DNA of 64,000 bases from an uncultured Pseudomonadota bacterium. Lineage in GTDB: Bacteria > Pseudomonadota > Gammaproteobacteria > Steroidobacterales > Steroidobacteraceae. A program made the position numbers and the translations under genes. Below the pieces are notes generated by a model. It did no database searches and was not told where the DNA came from. It worked only from the letters and a program-made list of their open reading frames with translations. Location: the NCBI GenBank assembly GCA_903838705.1, contig CAILZL010000002.1:41800-105799 (forward strand). The letters are read 5' to 3'. Below, piece after piece: positions 43,940-52,568 of the stretch. Every line of letters starts with the position of its first letter. Position 1 is the first letter of the stretch.

Positions 43940-44335
43940 ATGAAAATCACTGTTACCACTTTGGGCCTGCTGATGGCGGCCAGCTCTTTTGCTCAAGCCC
44001 CTGCCAGCCCACCTGCCGCAACAACAGCTGAAGAATGGTTCCAGCAACACGATGCCAACAAGGACAAATTCCTCGTTAAGTCCGAAGTCACTGGCACTCG
44101 TACCGAAGGTAACTTCGAAAAGTTCGATACCAACAAGGACGGCAAACTGAGCTTTGAAGAATACAAGGCCGGCCGTGAAGCCACAGAGGGTGCGGCCAGC
44201 TCATCAGCACCTGCAGCTGCCGAAGGCGGCATGGGTGGTGGCGAAGGTGGTATGGGCGGCGGCGCTGGCGGTATGGGCGGTGGCGGCGGCATGGGTGGCG
44301 GCATGGGCGGCGGTGACGCTCCTCCAGCCAACTGA
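43940..44335 (+). CDS. Exported EF-hand calcium-binding protein with Gly/Met-rich tail
   Basis: A 131-residue protein with signal peptide MKITVTTLGLLMAASSFAQA. Two EF-hand loops: DANKDKFLVKSE at 38-49 and DTNKDGKLSFEE at 63-74, both with acidic residues at positions 1, 3, 5 and 12 (the first has Phe where Gly or Lys is usual at 7). Residues 96-128 are low-complexity GGMGGG repeats. ATG 43940 has GGAG upstream; the longer frame from 43826 is not signal-like. A terminator follows. Calcium binding is predicted from the loops; the tail's role is unknown. Confidence 0.82.
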   Translation: MKITVTTLGLLMAASSFAQAPASPPAATTAEEWFQQHDANKDKFLVKSEVTGTRTEGNFEKFDTNKDGKLSFEEYKAGREATEGAASSSAPAAAEGGMGGGEGGMGGGAGGMGGGGGMGGGMGGGDAPPAN

Positions 44336-44392
44336 TCCAGCACCTTAGCGAATCAGACAGAACAATACTGATAATTTGTCATGGTTTTTTTC

Positions 44393-44417
44393 AAGCCCCG
44401 CATTGCGGGGCTTTTTT
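44393..44417 (+). terminator. Rho-independent terminator
   Basis: AAGCCCCGC, 3-nt loop, GCGGGGCTT, then a T run to 44417. It ends the EF-hand gene and separates it from convergent namZ. Confidence 0.9.
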
Positions 44418-44429
44418 ATGCGTTGAACA

Positions 44430-45635
44430 TCAATACAGCAGATAAGGTTCACGTACTCTGAACCATTCCTGCTCATCCTTTTGTAGCAAGCGGTCAAGAT
44501 CATCTGCGGTTGCATGTCTGTCTTCTACCCACTCACGCATCAACGGACCACCATTGATCACATCAATCGCAAGGCGATCACGCTCATACTCATAAGGAAA
44601 GTCACGCCACAGCGGGTAGTCCGGATACAGCTGCCTGATAGCTTTGAACGCCAGCACCTGAACACGCCAGGGTTTGAAAACAGCGTGCTCATATGAACCG
44701 TCTTCAACATGGATCTGGATACCAGAACACAATTTGCCCGTGTGCTTGTGAAAGGTAGGCTCAAACCAGCACGCACGCAGCCTGCACCCCACCAGCCATT
44801 GTGGTGCCAGTGAGTACATCGTCTGCAGCACATGACTGGCATCAATATCCGGCGCACCAAACAGTTCCAGTGGCCGGGTTGTACCGCGCCCTTCACTAAG
44901 AGTGGTTCCTTCAAGCATCACGGTGCCTGCATAGGCACGTGCCATCCACAAATTCGGCGCATTAGGTGAGGGATTGACCCATGTACGTTCGCCAATCGGC
45001 CAGCCGTACCCCGGACTGGTTTCAGGCTGCCAGCATTGCATCCGTATAACTCGATAATCAACATCAAGCCTGTAGTGGCTGACAAACCAGTGAGCCAGCT
45101 CACCCATGGTCAGGCCATGACGCATCGGCATAGGTCCCGCACCAACAAAACTTTCCCAACCCGCCCGCAATGTCAAACCTTCTATAGGACGGCCAATGGG
45201 ATTGGGACGATCCAGTATCCACACCGACTTTCCATGTTGCGCAGCCGCTTCCAGCACATACCGCAACGTAGTGACGAATGTATAGATGCGACAGCCCAGA
45301 TCCTGGAGGTCAACCAGCAATACATCAAAGCTGTCCATCATTACTGTAGTGGGCCGTCTTACCTCACCGTAAAGACTGAACACCGGAATACCATGCACAG
45401 GATCATAAAAATCCGGTGACTCAACCATATTGTCCTGCTTATCGCCACGCAAACCATGCTGCGGACCGAAAGCCGCACTGAGGTTTATCCCTGGCAGTTG
45501 CGCCAGTGCATCCAGAGCATGTGTGAGCTCAATCGTTACAGAGGCAGGATGCGCCAGCAATGCCACGCGCCTGCCTGCCAATGATTTATGCAGACTTGCA
45601 TCTTCAATCAACAGATCAAGACCCGTCTTCAACAT
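44430..45635 (-). CDS. DUF1343 / NamZ-type exo-beta-N-acetylmuramidase-like protein
   Basis: A 401-residue protein of the DUF1343 family, whose Bacillus member NamZ (YbbC) removes terminal MurNAc from peptidoglycan fragments. FGPQHGLRGDKQDNMVESPD, LYGEVRRPTTVMMDSFDVLL, DLQDLGCRIYTFVTTLRYVL, DRPNPIGRPIEGLTL and MRHGLTMGELAHWFV are family hallmarks. No signal peptide is seen, so it would act in the cytosol on imported fragments or by another export route. A good ribosome binding site (CAGGAAA) precedes ATG 45635. It is the last gene of an nfeD-SPFH-DOMON-namZ run. Confidence 0.82.
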   Translation of the reverse strand: MLKTGLDLLIEDASLHKSLAGRRVALLAHPASVTIELTHALDALAQLPGINLSAAFGPQHGLRGDKQDNMVESPDFYDPVHGIPVFSLYGEVRRPTTVMMDSFDVLLVDLQDLGCRIYTFVTTLRYVLEAAAQHGKSVWILDRPNPIGRPIEGLTLRAGWESFVGAGPMPMRHGLTMGELAHWFVSHYRLDVDYRVIRMQCWQPETSPGYGWPIGERTWVNPSPNAPNLWMARAYAGTVMLEGTTLSEGRGTTRPLELFGAPDIDASHVLQTMYSLAPQWLVGCRLRACWFEPTFHKHTGKLCSGIQIHVEDGSYEHAVFKPWRVQVLAFKAIRQLYPDYPLWRDFPYEYERDRLAIDVINGGPLMREWVEDRHATADDLDRLLQKDEQEWFRVREPYLLY

Positions 45636-45656
45636 CTTAAAAATTTCCTGCTGAAT

Positions 45657-46211
45657 TCATAAGTTCAGAACAAAACCATCACGGTTATGGAAGTCTGGTC
45701 GATCAGCATCATGCTGTAGCGCCCAGTATGAGCATTGACCAACGCTCTCTTCAATCACCATTGATATCCCGATCTGCAATCGGGCGAAAGATTCAAGCTG
45801 TACCGGCAGAGAAACCATGACAGTCATCAGCAATTCATGCTCAGACCTTGTTGTCACTATCTGTGGAGCAATACAGTCAGCGGCACGCATACCCTGCCGG
45901 TATGAGGTGAACTCGTATGCCGCCCATTGAGCAGAGGGTGAGAAATTGAACTCGAAATAGGCCTCTGACTCCGGCGCTCCAATAAACACTTCCGCACAGG
46001 TATGCCGCCATAACTCATCACGACGCGATGGATGACTCAGATCTGGAATTATTATCGAGCTAACTTCACCCAGCAGCTGATAACTTATTTTCAATTCTGA
46101 TTCAGACAGCCTTTGTGCTGCGACTCGAATCTCCCTGACAGGTTCACACAGACTTGCCGGGTGGCAGCGTAACGAGGCGTGTCGAATGGATGCTTTCAAG
46201 CTACTAATCAA
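45657..46211 (-). CDS. DOMON-like domain protein
   Basis: A 184-residue protein resembling DOMON/CBM9-like domains that bind carbohydrate or haem: EIRVAAQRLSESELKISYQL, RRDELWRHTCAEVFIG and YFEFNFSPSAQWAAYEFTSY are characteristic. No signal peptide. TTG 46211 overlaps the SPFH stop in a TTGA arrangement, so it is coupled. The ligand is unknown; next to namZ a sugar is plausible, which is inference. Confidence 0.7.
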   Translation of the reverse strand: MISSLKASIRHASLRCHPASLCEPVREIRVAAQRLSESELKISYQLLGEVSSIIIPDLSHPSRRDELWRHTCAEVFIGAPESEAYFEFNFSPSAQWAAYEFTSYRQGMRAADCIAPQIVTTRSEHELLMTVMVSLPVQLESFARLQIGISMVIEESVGQCSYWALQHDADRPDFHNRDGFVLNL

Positions 46212-47143
46212 TTCTGCTTATCCGCGCTCTGCTGCTTGATGACATTGGTCGCCATAGTAATCATGCCGGCAATATCGGATAAATTCGCAGGTACAACCAG
46301 CGTACTCTGCGCCTGACTGGCCAGCGTGCCGAACTGCTTCACGTATTCCTCTGCTACCCGCAATTGCATGGCTTCCATTCCGCCACGACTGCTGAGCGCA
46401 TCACCCACCTGTCGCAACCCTTCCGCTGTTGCAGTAGCCACTGCCAGTATCGCGGAAGCGCGCCCCTGAGCCTCATTGATCTGCTGCTGCTTGTTAGCTT
46501 CGGATTGTTTGATAACCCGCTGTTTCTCGCCTTCAGCCTGGTTTATTTTGGCATCACGCTCGCCCTCTGACGCCAGTACGACCGCACGCTTTTCCCGTTC
46601 GGCACGCATCTGCTTTTCCATCGCATGCAGGATATCTGCAGGCGGGTTGATGTTTTTGATTTCGTAACGCAGTACTTTCACGCCCCAGGCAACGGATGCC
46701 TTGTCGAGCTCACTGACTACATTGGCATTGATAGTACCCCGCTCTTCGAAGGTACGATCCAGATCAATCTTGCCTATCTCACTACGCAGCGTAGTCTGTG
46801 CCAGCTGGATAATCGCAAATTGATAATTGGTAATGCCATATGAAGCCATGCGTGCATCCAGCACTTGCAGGTAGAGCACACCATCCACACCCACCTGAAC
46901 ATTGTCCTTGGTAATACAAACCTGCTCAGGGATATCCATTGCCTGTTCCTTCAGGTTGTGCCGATAGGCAATACGATCCACAAAAGGCACCAGCACATGA
47001 AAACCGGCCTGCAGGGTACGATTGAACCGGCCCAGCGTCTCCACCACATAAGCACTCTGCTGCGGCACCACAGTGGCCGTCTTGGCCAGAACGATAATCA
47101 CCGCGATCACAATTGCCAACACTACATAGAACGTTTCCATCAC
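46208..47143 (-). CDS. SPFH/Band 7 (stomatin-like, QmcA type) membrane protein
   Basis: A 311-residue protein with one N-terminal helix (YVVLAIVIAVIIVLA), then the SPFH domain: VVPQQSAYVVETLGRFNRTL, FVDRIAYRHNLKEQAMDIPE and VKVLRYEIKNINPPADILHA. An Ala/Glu-rich coiled coil follows (ASEGERDAKINQAEGEKQRV). Stomatin-like proteins build microdomain cages. It sits 34 bp after nfeD, the universal partner of this subfamily, and is coupled to the DOMON gene. Confidence 0.9.
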   Translation of the reverse strand: MMETFYVVLAIVIAVIIVLAKTATVVPQQSAYVVETLGRFNRTLQAGFHVLVPFVDRIAYRHNLKEQAMDIPEQVCITKDNVQVGVDGVLYLQVLDARMASYGITNYQFAIIQLAQTTLRSEIGKIDLDRTFEERGTINANVVSELDKASVAWGVKVLRYEIKNINPPADILHAMEKQMRAEREKRAVVLASEGERDAKINQAEGEKQRVIKQSEANKQQQINEAQGRASAILAVATATAEGLRQVGDALSSRGGMEAMQLRVAEEYVKQFGTLASQAQSTLVVPANLSDIAGMITMATNVIKQQSADKQN

Positions 47144-47177
47144 TCCTCCCCGCCTGATACTTCAGTATTAATTTATT

Positions 47178-47612
47178 TCAAGTGGATGAAGGCTGCACCA
47201 GCAGGGTCAACCCATCAACACTCTCGATAATAACTTCGCCACTTAAAGAAACAGGACTATTGTTACGTGCCGTCCAGCTGGACCCCCTGTACTCAACACG
47301 ACAACTTTGTCCCGGTGCCAGTGTGTCCGGAAGCTGCACCCGATCACCCACTCCCACTGAATCCGGCACCGATCCCTGCGGCTTACGCAACACGTCATAC
47401 ATGCGGCGCCGGAATGCCAGCATGGCAAACACCGACAATGCAGCAAACAACAGCCACTGCATGGCCTCCGTCAGCGGCAGGCCGGCCCAGTCAATCAATC
47501 CCACCACCAGCGCAGCCGAACCCAGAAACACCAGATAGAACTGGGCATCGACCAGAAACATTTCAGCGCTAAACAATAGCGCTCCTATCACCAACCATCC
47601 CCAGCCCGGCAT
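47178..47612 (-). CDS. NfeD-family membrane protein
   Basis: A 144-residue short-form NfeD: helices about 5-20, 26-46 and 48-70, then a C-terminal OB-fold (VGDRVQLPDTLAPGQSCRVE, SPVSLSGEVIIESVDGL). ATG 47612 has a near-perfect AGGAGG 4 nt upstream, which decides against the longer frame to 47678. It pairs with the SPFH protein, as in YbbK/YbbJ. Confidence 0.9.
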   Translation of the reverse strand: MPGWGWLVIGALLFSAEMFLVDAQFYLVFLGSAALVVGLIDWAGLPLTEAMQWLLFAALSVFAMLAFRRRMYDVLRKPQGSVPDSVGVGDRVQLPDTLAPGQSCRVEYRGSSWTARNNSPVSLSGEVIIESVDGLTLLVQPSST

Positions 47613-47731
47613 AAAGCCTCCTGTGCAAATCACATGGGAACTTTCTGTACCCAGACTATCACTGATTCGCGGCAGCAACTACTACGTCACATAACGGCAA
47701 ATTACAAAAAGTAAGTAATAAACAACCGGCA

Positions 47732-49486
47732 TCAGAATGAGCTGTGTGTTGTAACTGAAAATTGCAATTTTCGGTCGCTGGTTTCTGCATCGAACGGATA
47801 AGCAAGATCGAAATGAAACACCTCACCACCACTTGAGCGGATATTCCCCAGCCTCAATCCAATGCCAGCATCGGCAAAAGTTCGCCTCACCCCGGACACG
47901 AGGCTGTCACCGCTCTTGATATGTCCCACATCGACAAACGCCACGCCCCCCACACTCAATAGACGCAGAATCTGCCAGTCGGTATAAGCCCGCTGCTCCA
48001 CAATCAGTATGCTTCGCTGATCACCAATGCGATATCGCAGGGGATAGCCGCGCAACCCTTCATCACTGCCCAGATACAACTGTTGTGACTCATCTGGATT
48101 CAGAATCCGCGCATGATTGAACTTGACCACCAGAATATGATCATGATCTTGCTGCCAGTCATAGCGCAGGCCACCCGTGTAAATTGTGCCACGCCAGGCC
48201 TGTGACTGATGCTGACCATTCAACCCTGCATTGATATATATAATGTGCCGTTCGTGAAGCTGATACGCATTCTGCAGATTCAATCCTAATATAGCCGCGT
48301 TACGATCCGCCCCCAATGACGCTGCGGCATAGCCAAAGCGCAGTGAGAGCGCGCCACCCATATACACGTCCTCAGTTCGGGCAATCTGATCACGATTACG
48401 GGTAACCCGGAAACGATCCTCAAGCCATGAAAAGCCTAGCCATGGATACTGCATGTTCTTGTTAGCTGGCAGCTGAGATGTCCCCAACTGAGGGTCAACA
48501 GAAAATCGCTGCTGATCCCGGGTAAATCCAAGCGACCATCTTTGTACCCAGCCCGGCTGCTCACCCTGTTCATGCAGACCGCTGGACCATCCGCCCTGAA
48601 CCTCCATGAAATTTAATCGGGTCTGGTATTGATCAATCACATTCGCATTTAAAAAGGTCCGGTCCGTTCGTTTCTGATCAAACACATCAAGTGCAGCACT
48701 CCAGCGAGTATCCAGGGAATAGAACGGATGCACCAGCGTCAACCCGCGCAACCCACCATCGGTGGCCTGTTGATAACGCGCCTGCAGCTCCCAGCGTGTG
48801 CTAAGTACATTTTGATCCAGATACGCAAACTTCAGGGTTTCACGATCCACATCATTCAAATAGTTTACTGATAGGTTTTTTCCGGTCCCCAGCAGATTTG
48901 CATCCTCCAGTTGCAGTCCACTGCGATTTTCACCTCCGCTATGACTGAACGAGGCGCCGGGTTTAAGTGTCCAGTTATCATGTACCCGTACCCGCAGATC
49001 AACCGTATTGGTCTCGGCATGGAACGCAGTCACTTCAACATTCGCATCCACCAGGTAATTGCGCGCGCGCAGGTTACGCGCTGTTTCATCGAGCAGATGG
49101 CGCATATACAGATCACCGCTCTTGAACAGCAACTGAGGTCGTATGGTGGTTTCGCGAGTATTGATGTGAAGATAATTCACTGCACGAAACAATGAACCGT
49201 TTTCCTTCGGGTTATCCAGGTCAAATACATCGTCTACATGAATTTCAATGCTGCCAATGCGCGCACCCGCAGCTTCCAGTTGCGCATCACCGGGCAGAGC
49301 CGAACTCGCTGCTACCGGTACCTCTTCAGATAAAGAAGCACTATCCATCGTCATCAGCAAGTCTTGGGCAACTACAAGCTGGGGCAACAAACAGAAGGCC
49401 AGACCCACACAGCAAATCCAGCCACCAGAGGCAATGAATTGCCTCGCCAGTTTTATCTCAAGCTGACCACACAGAGGGAAGTGCAT
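47732..49486 (-). CDS. Omp85/BamA-TamA-family outer-membrane protein
   Basis: A 584-residue exported protein (signal sequence near GLAFCLLPQLVVAQ). Residues about 55-170 include POTRA-like sequence (RPQLLFKSGDLYMRHLLDET, ARNLRARNYLVDANVEVTAF), and the rest is a barrel with LYLGSDEGLRGYPLRYRIGD, a VRGY/F-like motif typical of the family, and LVSGVRRTFADAGIGLRLGN. It ends SVTTHSSF with a terminal Phe, as for BAM substrates. The 16-stranded-barrel class is probable; substrate or assembly role is unknown. It is stand-alone on the minus strand, with a palindromic motif about 90 bp upstream of the start. Confidence 0.75.
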   Translation of the reverse strand: MHFPLCGQLEIKLARQFIASGGWICCVGLAFCLLPQLVVAQDLLMTMDSASLSEEVPVAASSALPGDAQLEAAGARIGSIEIHVDDVFDLDNPKENGSLFRAVNYLHINTRETTIRPQLLFKSGDLYMRHLLDETARNLRARNYLVDANVEVTAFHAETNTVDLRVRVHDNWTLKPGASFSHSGGENRSGLQLEDANLLGTGKNLSVNYLNDVDRETLKFAYLDQNVLSTRWELQARYQQATDGGLRGLTLVHPFYSLDTRWSAALDVFDQKRTDRTFLNANVIDQYQTRLNFMEVQGGWSSGLHEQGEQPGWVQRWSLGFTRDQQRFSVDPQLGTSQLPANKNMQYPWLGFSWLEDRFRVTRNRDQIARTEDVYMGGALSLRFGYAAASLGADRNAAILGLNLQNAYQLHERHIIYINAGLNGQHQSQAWRGTIYTGGLRYDWQQDHDHILVVKFNHARILNPDESQQLYLGSDEGLRGYPLRYRIGDQRSILIVEQRAYTDWQILRLLSVGGVAFVDVGHIKSGDSLVSGVRRTFADAGIGLRLGNIRSSGGEVFHFDLAYPFDAETSDRKLQFSVTTHSSF

Positions 49487-49576
49487 GTTGATAATATTGA
49501 CCAGCCAGACCCATTTCGACAGACAGCTTCAATCCTGTCATCAAGAATGCTCAGGCTTCAGCCTATACCATCACAT

Positions 49577-49606
49577 TTGGTAATTACCAACCCTTACCAA
49601 TAAGGG
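49577..49606. promoter_or_regulatory. Palindromic operator-like motif upstream of the Omp85 gene
   Basis: TTGGTAATTACCAA (49577-49590) is a perfect 14-bp palindrome, immediately followed by CCCTTACCAATAAGGG (49591-49606), a hairpin with 6-bp arms. It lies about 90-120 bp upstream of the minus-strand start at 49486. A transcription-factor site is plausible; the factor is unknown. Confidence 0.4.
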
Positions 49607-49716
49607 CTATTCAATTCCGGCCGTACTGAGTTGACCACTGCGTGACAAATAGATTCAGCTGATCTGACGCTGAAGCACTCCGCATCCCTGATTACCCGGC
49701 TGCGCTTCCGGGATTT

Positions 49717-51345
49717 TTACTGGCTTTTATAGCCGGAAGTGATCGGATATCGCCAGTCACGCCCGAAGGCACGATTACTGACCCGGATGCCGGGCGGGGC
49801 CTGACGACGCTTATATTCATTACGTTTGACCATCTGCAGGATGCGTCCAACGACTGCACGGTCATAGCCACGTGCGGCTATTTCATCGACAGACAGATCA
49901 GACTCGATGAACAACTCAAGAATTGCATCCAGTATTTCGTATGGTGGCAGAGAATCAGTGTCTTTCTGATCGGGACGAAGCTCTGCTGAGGGAGGACGAT
50001 CAATCACTCTTTGCGGTATCACCATGGAACGTGAATTACGGTAACGCGCCAGTCGATACACCATCAGCTTGCTGCAATCCTTGATTGGCGCAAAGCCACC
50101 GGCCATATCACCATAAAGAGTGGCATAACCTACTGACATCTCGCTCTTGTTGCCGGTTGTCAGCACCATCTTTCCCTGCTTGTTGGAAATCGCCATCAGC
50201 AGGATGCCGCGACAACGGGCCTGGATGTTTTCTTCCGTGGTATCAGGCTTCTCTCCCGCAAAGACATCTTTGAGCGCTGCTTTTACCGCATCGAACATTC
50301 CAGTAATGGGAATCACGTCGTAACGCACGCCAAGCTGTTGAGCTTGTGCCGCAGCTTCATCCAGACTCAATTGTGAGGTGTACTGCGATGGCATCATCAC
50401 CGTATGCACCCGTTCGGCACCAATGGCATCAACTGCGATCGCAAGCGTCAGAGCCGAATCAATCCCGCCGGATAACCCGAGTACCACTCCCGGAAAACCA
50501 TGCTTTTCCACGTAATCCCGCACACCCAGCACCAATGCCGAGTAAACACTGGCTTCTTCGGCACTGGGTGATTCGATATGACCCGGCCTGGGTTCAGCCA
50601 CACCGTCTCGCACATCAATATCCACCGGAAACAGACCTTCCTGAAACGGCGGCATGCGCTGCGTGACCTCACCCCGTGCATTCATGACAAATGAATTGCC
50701 GTCGAACACCAGCTCATCCTGCCCGCCGAGCAGGTTCAGATAGACCACTGGCAAGCCCACTTCGATGATGCGCTCACGCACCACAGCCTCACGACGCTGC
50801 TGATAATTGAGCGAATAGGGTGAACCGTTGATTACCACTATCAGTTGTGCGCCCGCCGCTTTGGCTGCAAGCGCCGGTGCAGGTTGCCAGATGTCTTCAC
50901 AGATCAGCGTGGCAACACGGATACCCTTCAGATCAAACAGACCGGTTGCAACGCCCGGCTTGAAATAACGCTTCTCGTCGAACACCTTGTAGTTGGGCAA
51001 TTCCCGCTTGCGATAATTGAGCAGCACTTCCCCGTCGCGCAATACACAACATGCGTTATAGATGGTGTGATCTTCATATTCCGGATACCCGGTCAGCGCA
51101 GCAATCCCGGTGACTTCAGCAGTCAATCGCGCCAGCCCATCTGACACCTGCCGCCGTACACCGGCATGAAACAACAGATCTTCTGGCGGATAACCTGTCA
51201 GCGTCAGTTCCGGAAACATCACCAGATCCGCCGAGAGCCGGTCACGGGCATCCTTTGCAGCTTTGATGACGCGCTCGGTATTGCCATCTACATCACCTAC
51301 CGGGATGTTGAGTTGGGCAAGCGCAATTCGCAGAGAAGTGTCCAT
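49717..51345 (-). CDS. nadE: Glutamine-dependent NAD+ synthetase
   Basis: A 542-residue two-domain enzyme. Residues 1-250 are a nitrilase-type glutaminase: DLVMFPELTLTGYPPEDLLF (Glu), YRKRELPNYKVFDEKRYF (Lys), VATLICEDIWQPAPALAA (Cys). Residues 270-540 are the synthetase with the pyrophosphatase loop LGLSGGIDSALTLAIAVDAI and TTGNKSEMSVGYATLYGDMA. The final step of NAD synthesis. It is downstream of sucD on the same strand, but a hairpin lies between them. Confidence 0.97.
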   Translation of the reverse strand: MDTSLRIALAQLNIPVGDVDGNTERVIKAAKDARDRLSADLVMFPELTLTGYPPEDLLFHAGVRRQVSDGLARLTAEVTGIAALTGYPEYEDHTIYNACCVLRDGEVLLNYRKRELPNYKVFDEKRYFKPGVATGLFDLKGIRVATLICEDIWQPAPALAAKAAGAQLIVVINGSPYSLNYQQRREAVVRERIIEVGLPVVYLNLLGGQDELVFDGNSFVMNARGEVTQRMPPFQEGLFPVDIDVRDGVAEPRPGHIESPSAEEASVYSALVLGVRDYVEKHGFPGVVLGLSGGIDSALTLAIAVDAIGAERVHTVMMPSQYTSQLSLDEAAAQAQQLGVRYDVIPITGMFDAVKAALKDVFAGEKPDTTEENIQARCRGILLMAISNKQGKMVLTTGNKSEMSVGYATLYGDMAGGFAPIKDCSKLMVYRLARYRNSRSMVIPQRVIDRPPSAELRPDQKDTDSLPPYEILDAILELFIESDLSVDEIAARGYDRAVVGRILQMVKRNEYKRRQAPPGIRVSNRAFGRDWRYPITSGYKSQ

Positions 51346-51387
51346 GATGGATTATCTGAAGAAATAGATGAACGGAGCGCCAACAAC

Positions 51388-51420
51388 AACGCCCTCGCGG
51401 CACTGGGCCACGAGGGCGTT
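51388..51420 (-). terminator. Hairpin downstream of sucD
   Basis: AACGCCCTCG and CGAGGGCGTT form a 10-bp stem with a 13-nt loop. On the minus strand it is followed by GTTGTTGTTGG rather than a pure T run. Probably the sucCD transcript end. Confidence 0.65.
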
Positions 51421-51443
51421 ACAGATGATACGAAGATCAGGCA

Positions 51444-52481
51444 CTACTTCTTCTTGGCTACTTTCCGGGCCTTCTTGGCTGCTGGTTTCTTGGCAACTTT
51501 CTTGGCAGCCTTTTTAACCGGCTTTTTGCCAGCCTTCTTGCTGCTCTTTACCGGCGCTGCCTTGGCTTTTGCTTTTGCCTTGGTCTTGCTCTTCGCTTTG
51601 CGCTTGCCATGCTTGGAGTATTCTTCAGCGATTGCTGCACCCAGTTCAGCAGGTGACCGAACTGTGCGCACACCGGCATCTTCCAGTGCCGCAAACTTAT
51701 CGGCAGCCGTACCCTTACCACCCGCCACAATTGCACCGGCATGGCCCATGCGCTTGCCCGGAGGAGCGGTTACACCGGCGATGTAGGAAACAACTGGCTT
51801 GGTAACGTTGTCCTTGATGAACTGCGCACCGGCTTCTTCGTCACTGCCACCGATTTCGCCCACCATGATGATGGCTTCAGTCTGTGGATCTTCTTCGAAC
51901 ATGCCCAGCACTTCCACAAAGTTCAGACCACGCACGGGGTCACCACCGATACCGACGCAGGTGCTCTGACCCAGACCGATGTTGGTGGTCTGGAACACGG
52001 CTTCATAGGTCAGCGTGCCGGAACGGGACACGATGCCTACCTTGCCCGGCTTGTGGATGAAGCCCGGCATGATGCCGATCTTGCATTCGCCCGGGGTAAT
52101 GATGCCGGGACAGTTCGGGCCGATCAGCAGGCTGCCGTAACTGGCCAGCGATGCTTTGACCTTGATCATGTCATTGACCGGAATGCCTTCGGTGATGCAC
52201 ACAATCAGTTCGATGCCGGCATCTGCGGCTTCAAGAATGGCGTCAGCTGCATAAGGTGCAGGCACATAAATCATGCTGACGGTAGCGCCGGTGGCTGCCA
52301 CTGCATCACGGGCGGTGTTGAACACCGGCACACCGAGATGCTTTTCACCAGCACGGCCCGGTGTAACGCCGCCGACAAGCTTGGTGCCGTAAGCGATGCA
52401 CTGTTCGGAATGGAAGGTACCTTGCTTGCCGGTAAAGCCCTGGCAGATGACCTTGGTTTGTTTGTTGACTAGGATGCTCAT
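51444..52481 (-). CDS. sucD: Succinyl-CoA synthetase alpha subunit with histone-H1-like C-terminal tail
   Basis: A 345-residue protein. Residues 1-289 are a complete Suc[21 protein letters not shown] is the CoA-binding start, [20 protein letters not shown] follows, and [20 protein letters not shown] contains the phosphohistidine. This core equals the length of E. coli SucD (289). Residues 290-345 are an added low-complexity tail of Lys, Ala and a few Arg, Ser and Pro (e.g. [33 protein letters not shown]), like AlgP or histone H1 tails. It is in frame with no gap. ATG 52481 is the family start. Catalytic role in the TCA cycle is secure; the tail's role is unknown. Confidence 0.95.
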   Translation of the reverse strand: MSILVNKQTKVICQGFTGKQGTFHSEQCIAYGTKLVGGVTPGRAGEKHLGVPVFNTARDAVAATGATVSMIYVPAPYAADAILEAADAGIELIVCITEGIPVNDMIKVKASLASYGSLLIGPNCPGIITPGECKIGIMPGFIHKPGKVGIVSRSGTLTYEAVFQTTNIGLGQSTCVGIGGDPVRGLNFVEVLGMFEEDPQTEAIIMVGEIGGSDEEAGAQFIKDNVTKPVVSYIAGVTAPPGKRMGHAGAIVAGGKGTAADKFAALEDAGVRTVRSPAELGAAIAEEYSKHGKRKAKSKTKAKAKAKAAPVKSSKKAGKKPVKKAAKKVAKKPAAKKARKVAKKK

Positions 52482-52568
52482 TGAATATCCGCTTGAAGTT
52501 AGGTTTTTAAGTGCAGGAAGGTGAACCATCGTTCACCTTGACCTGCTGACAAGTTCATTACATGTGGG

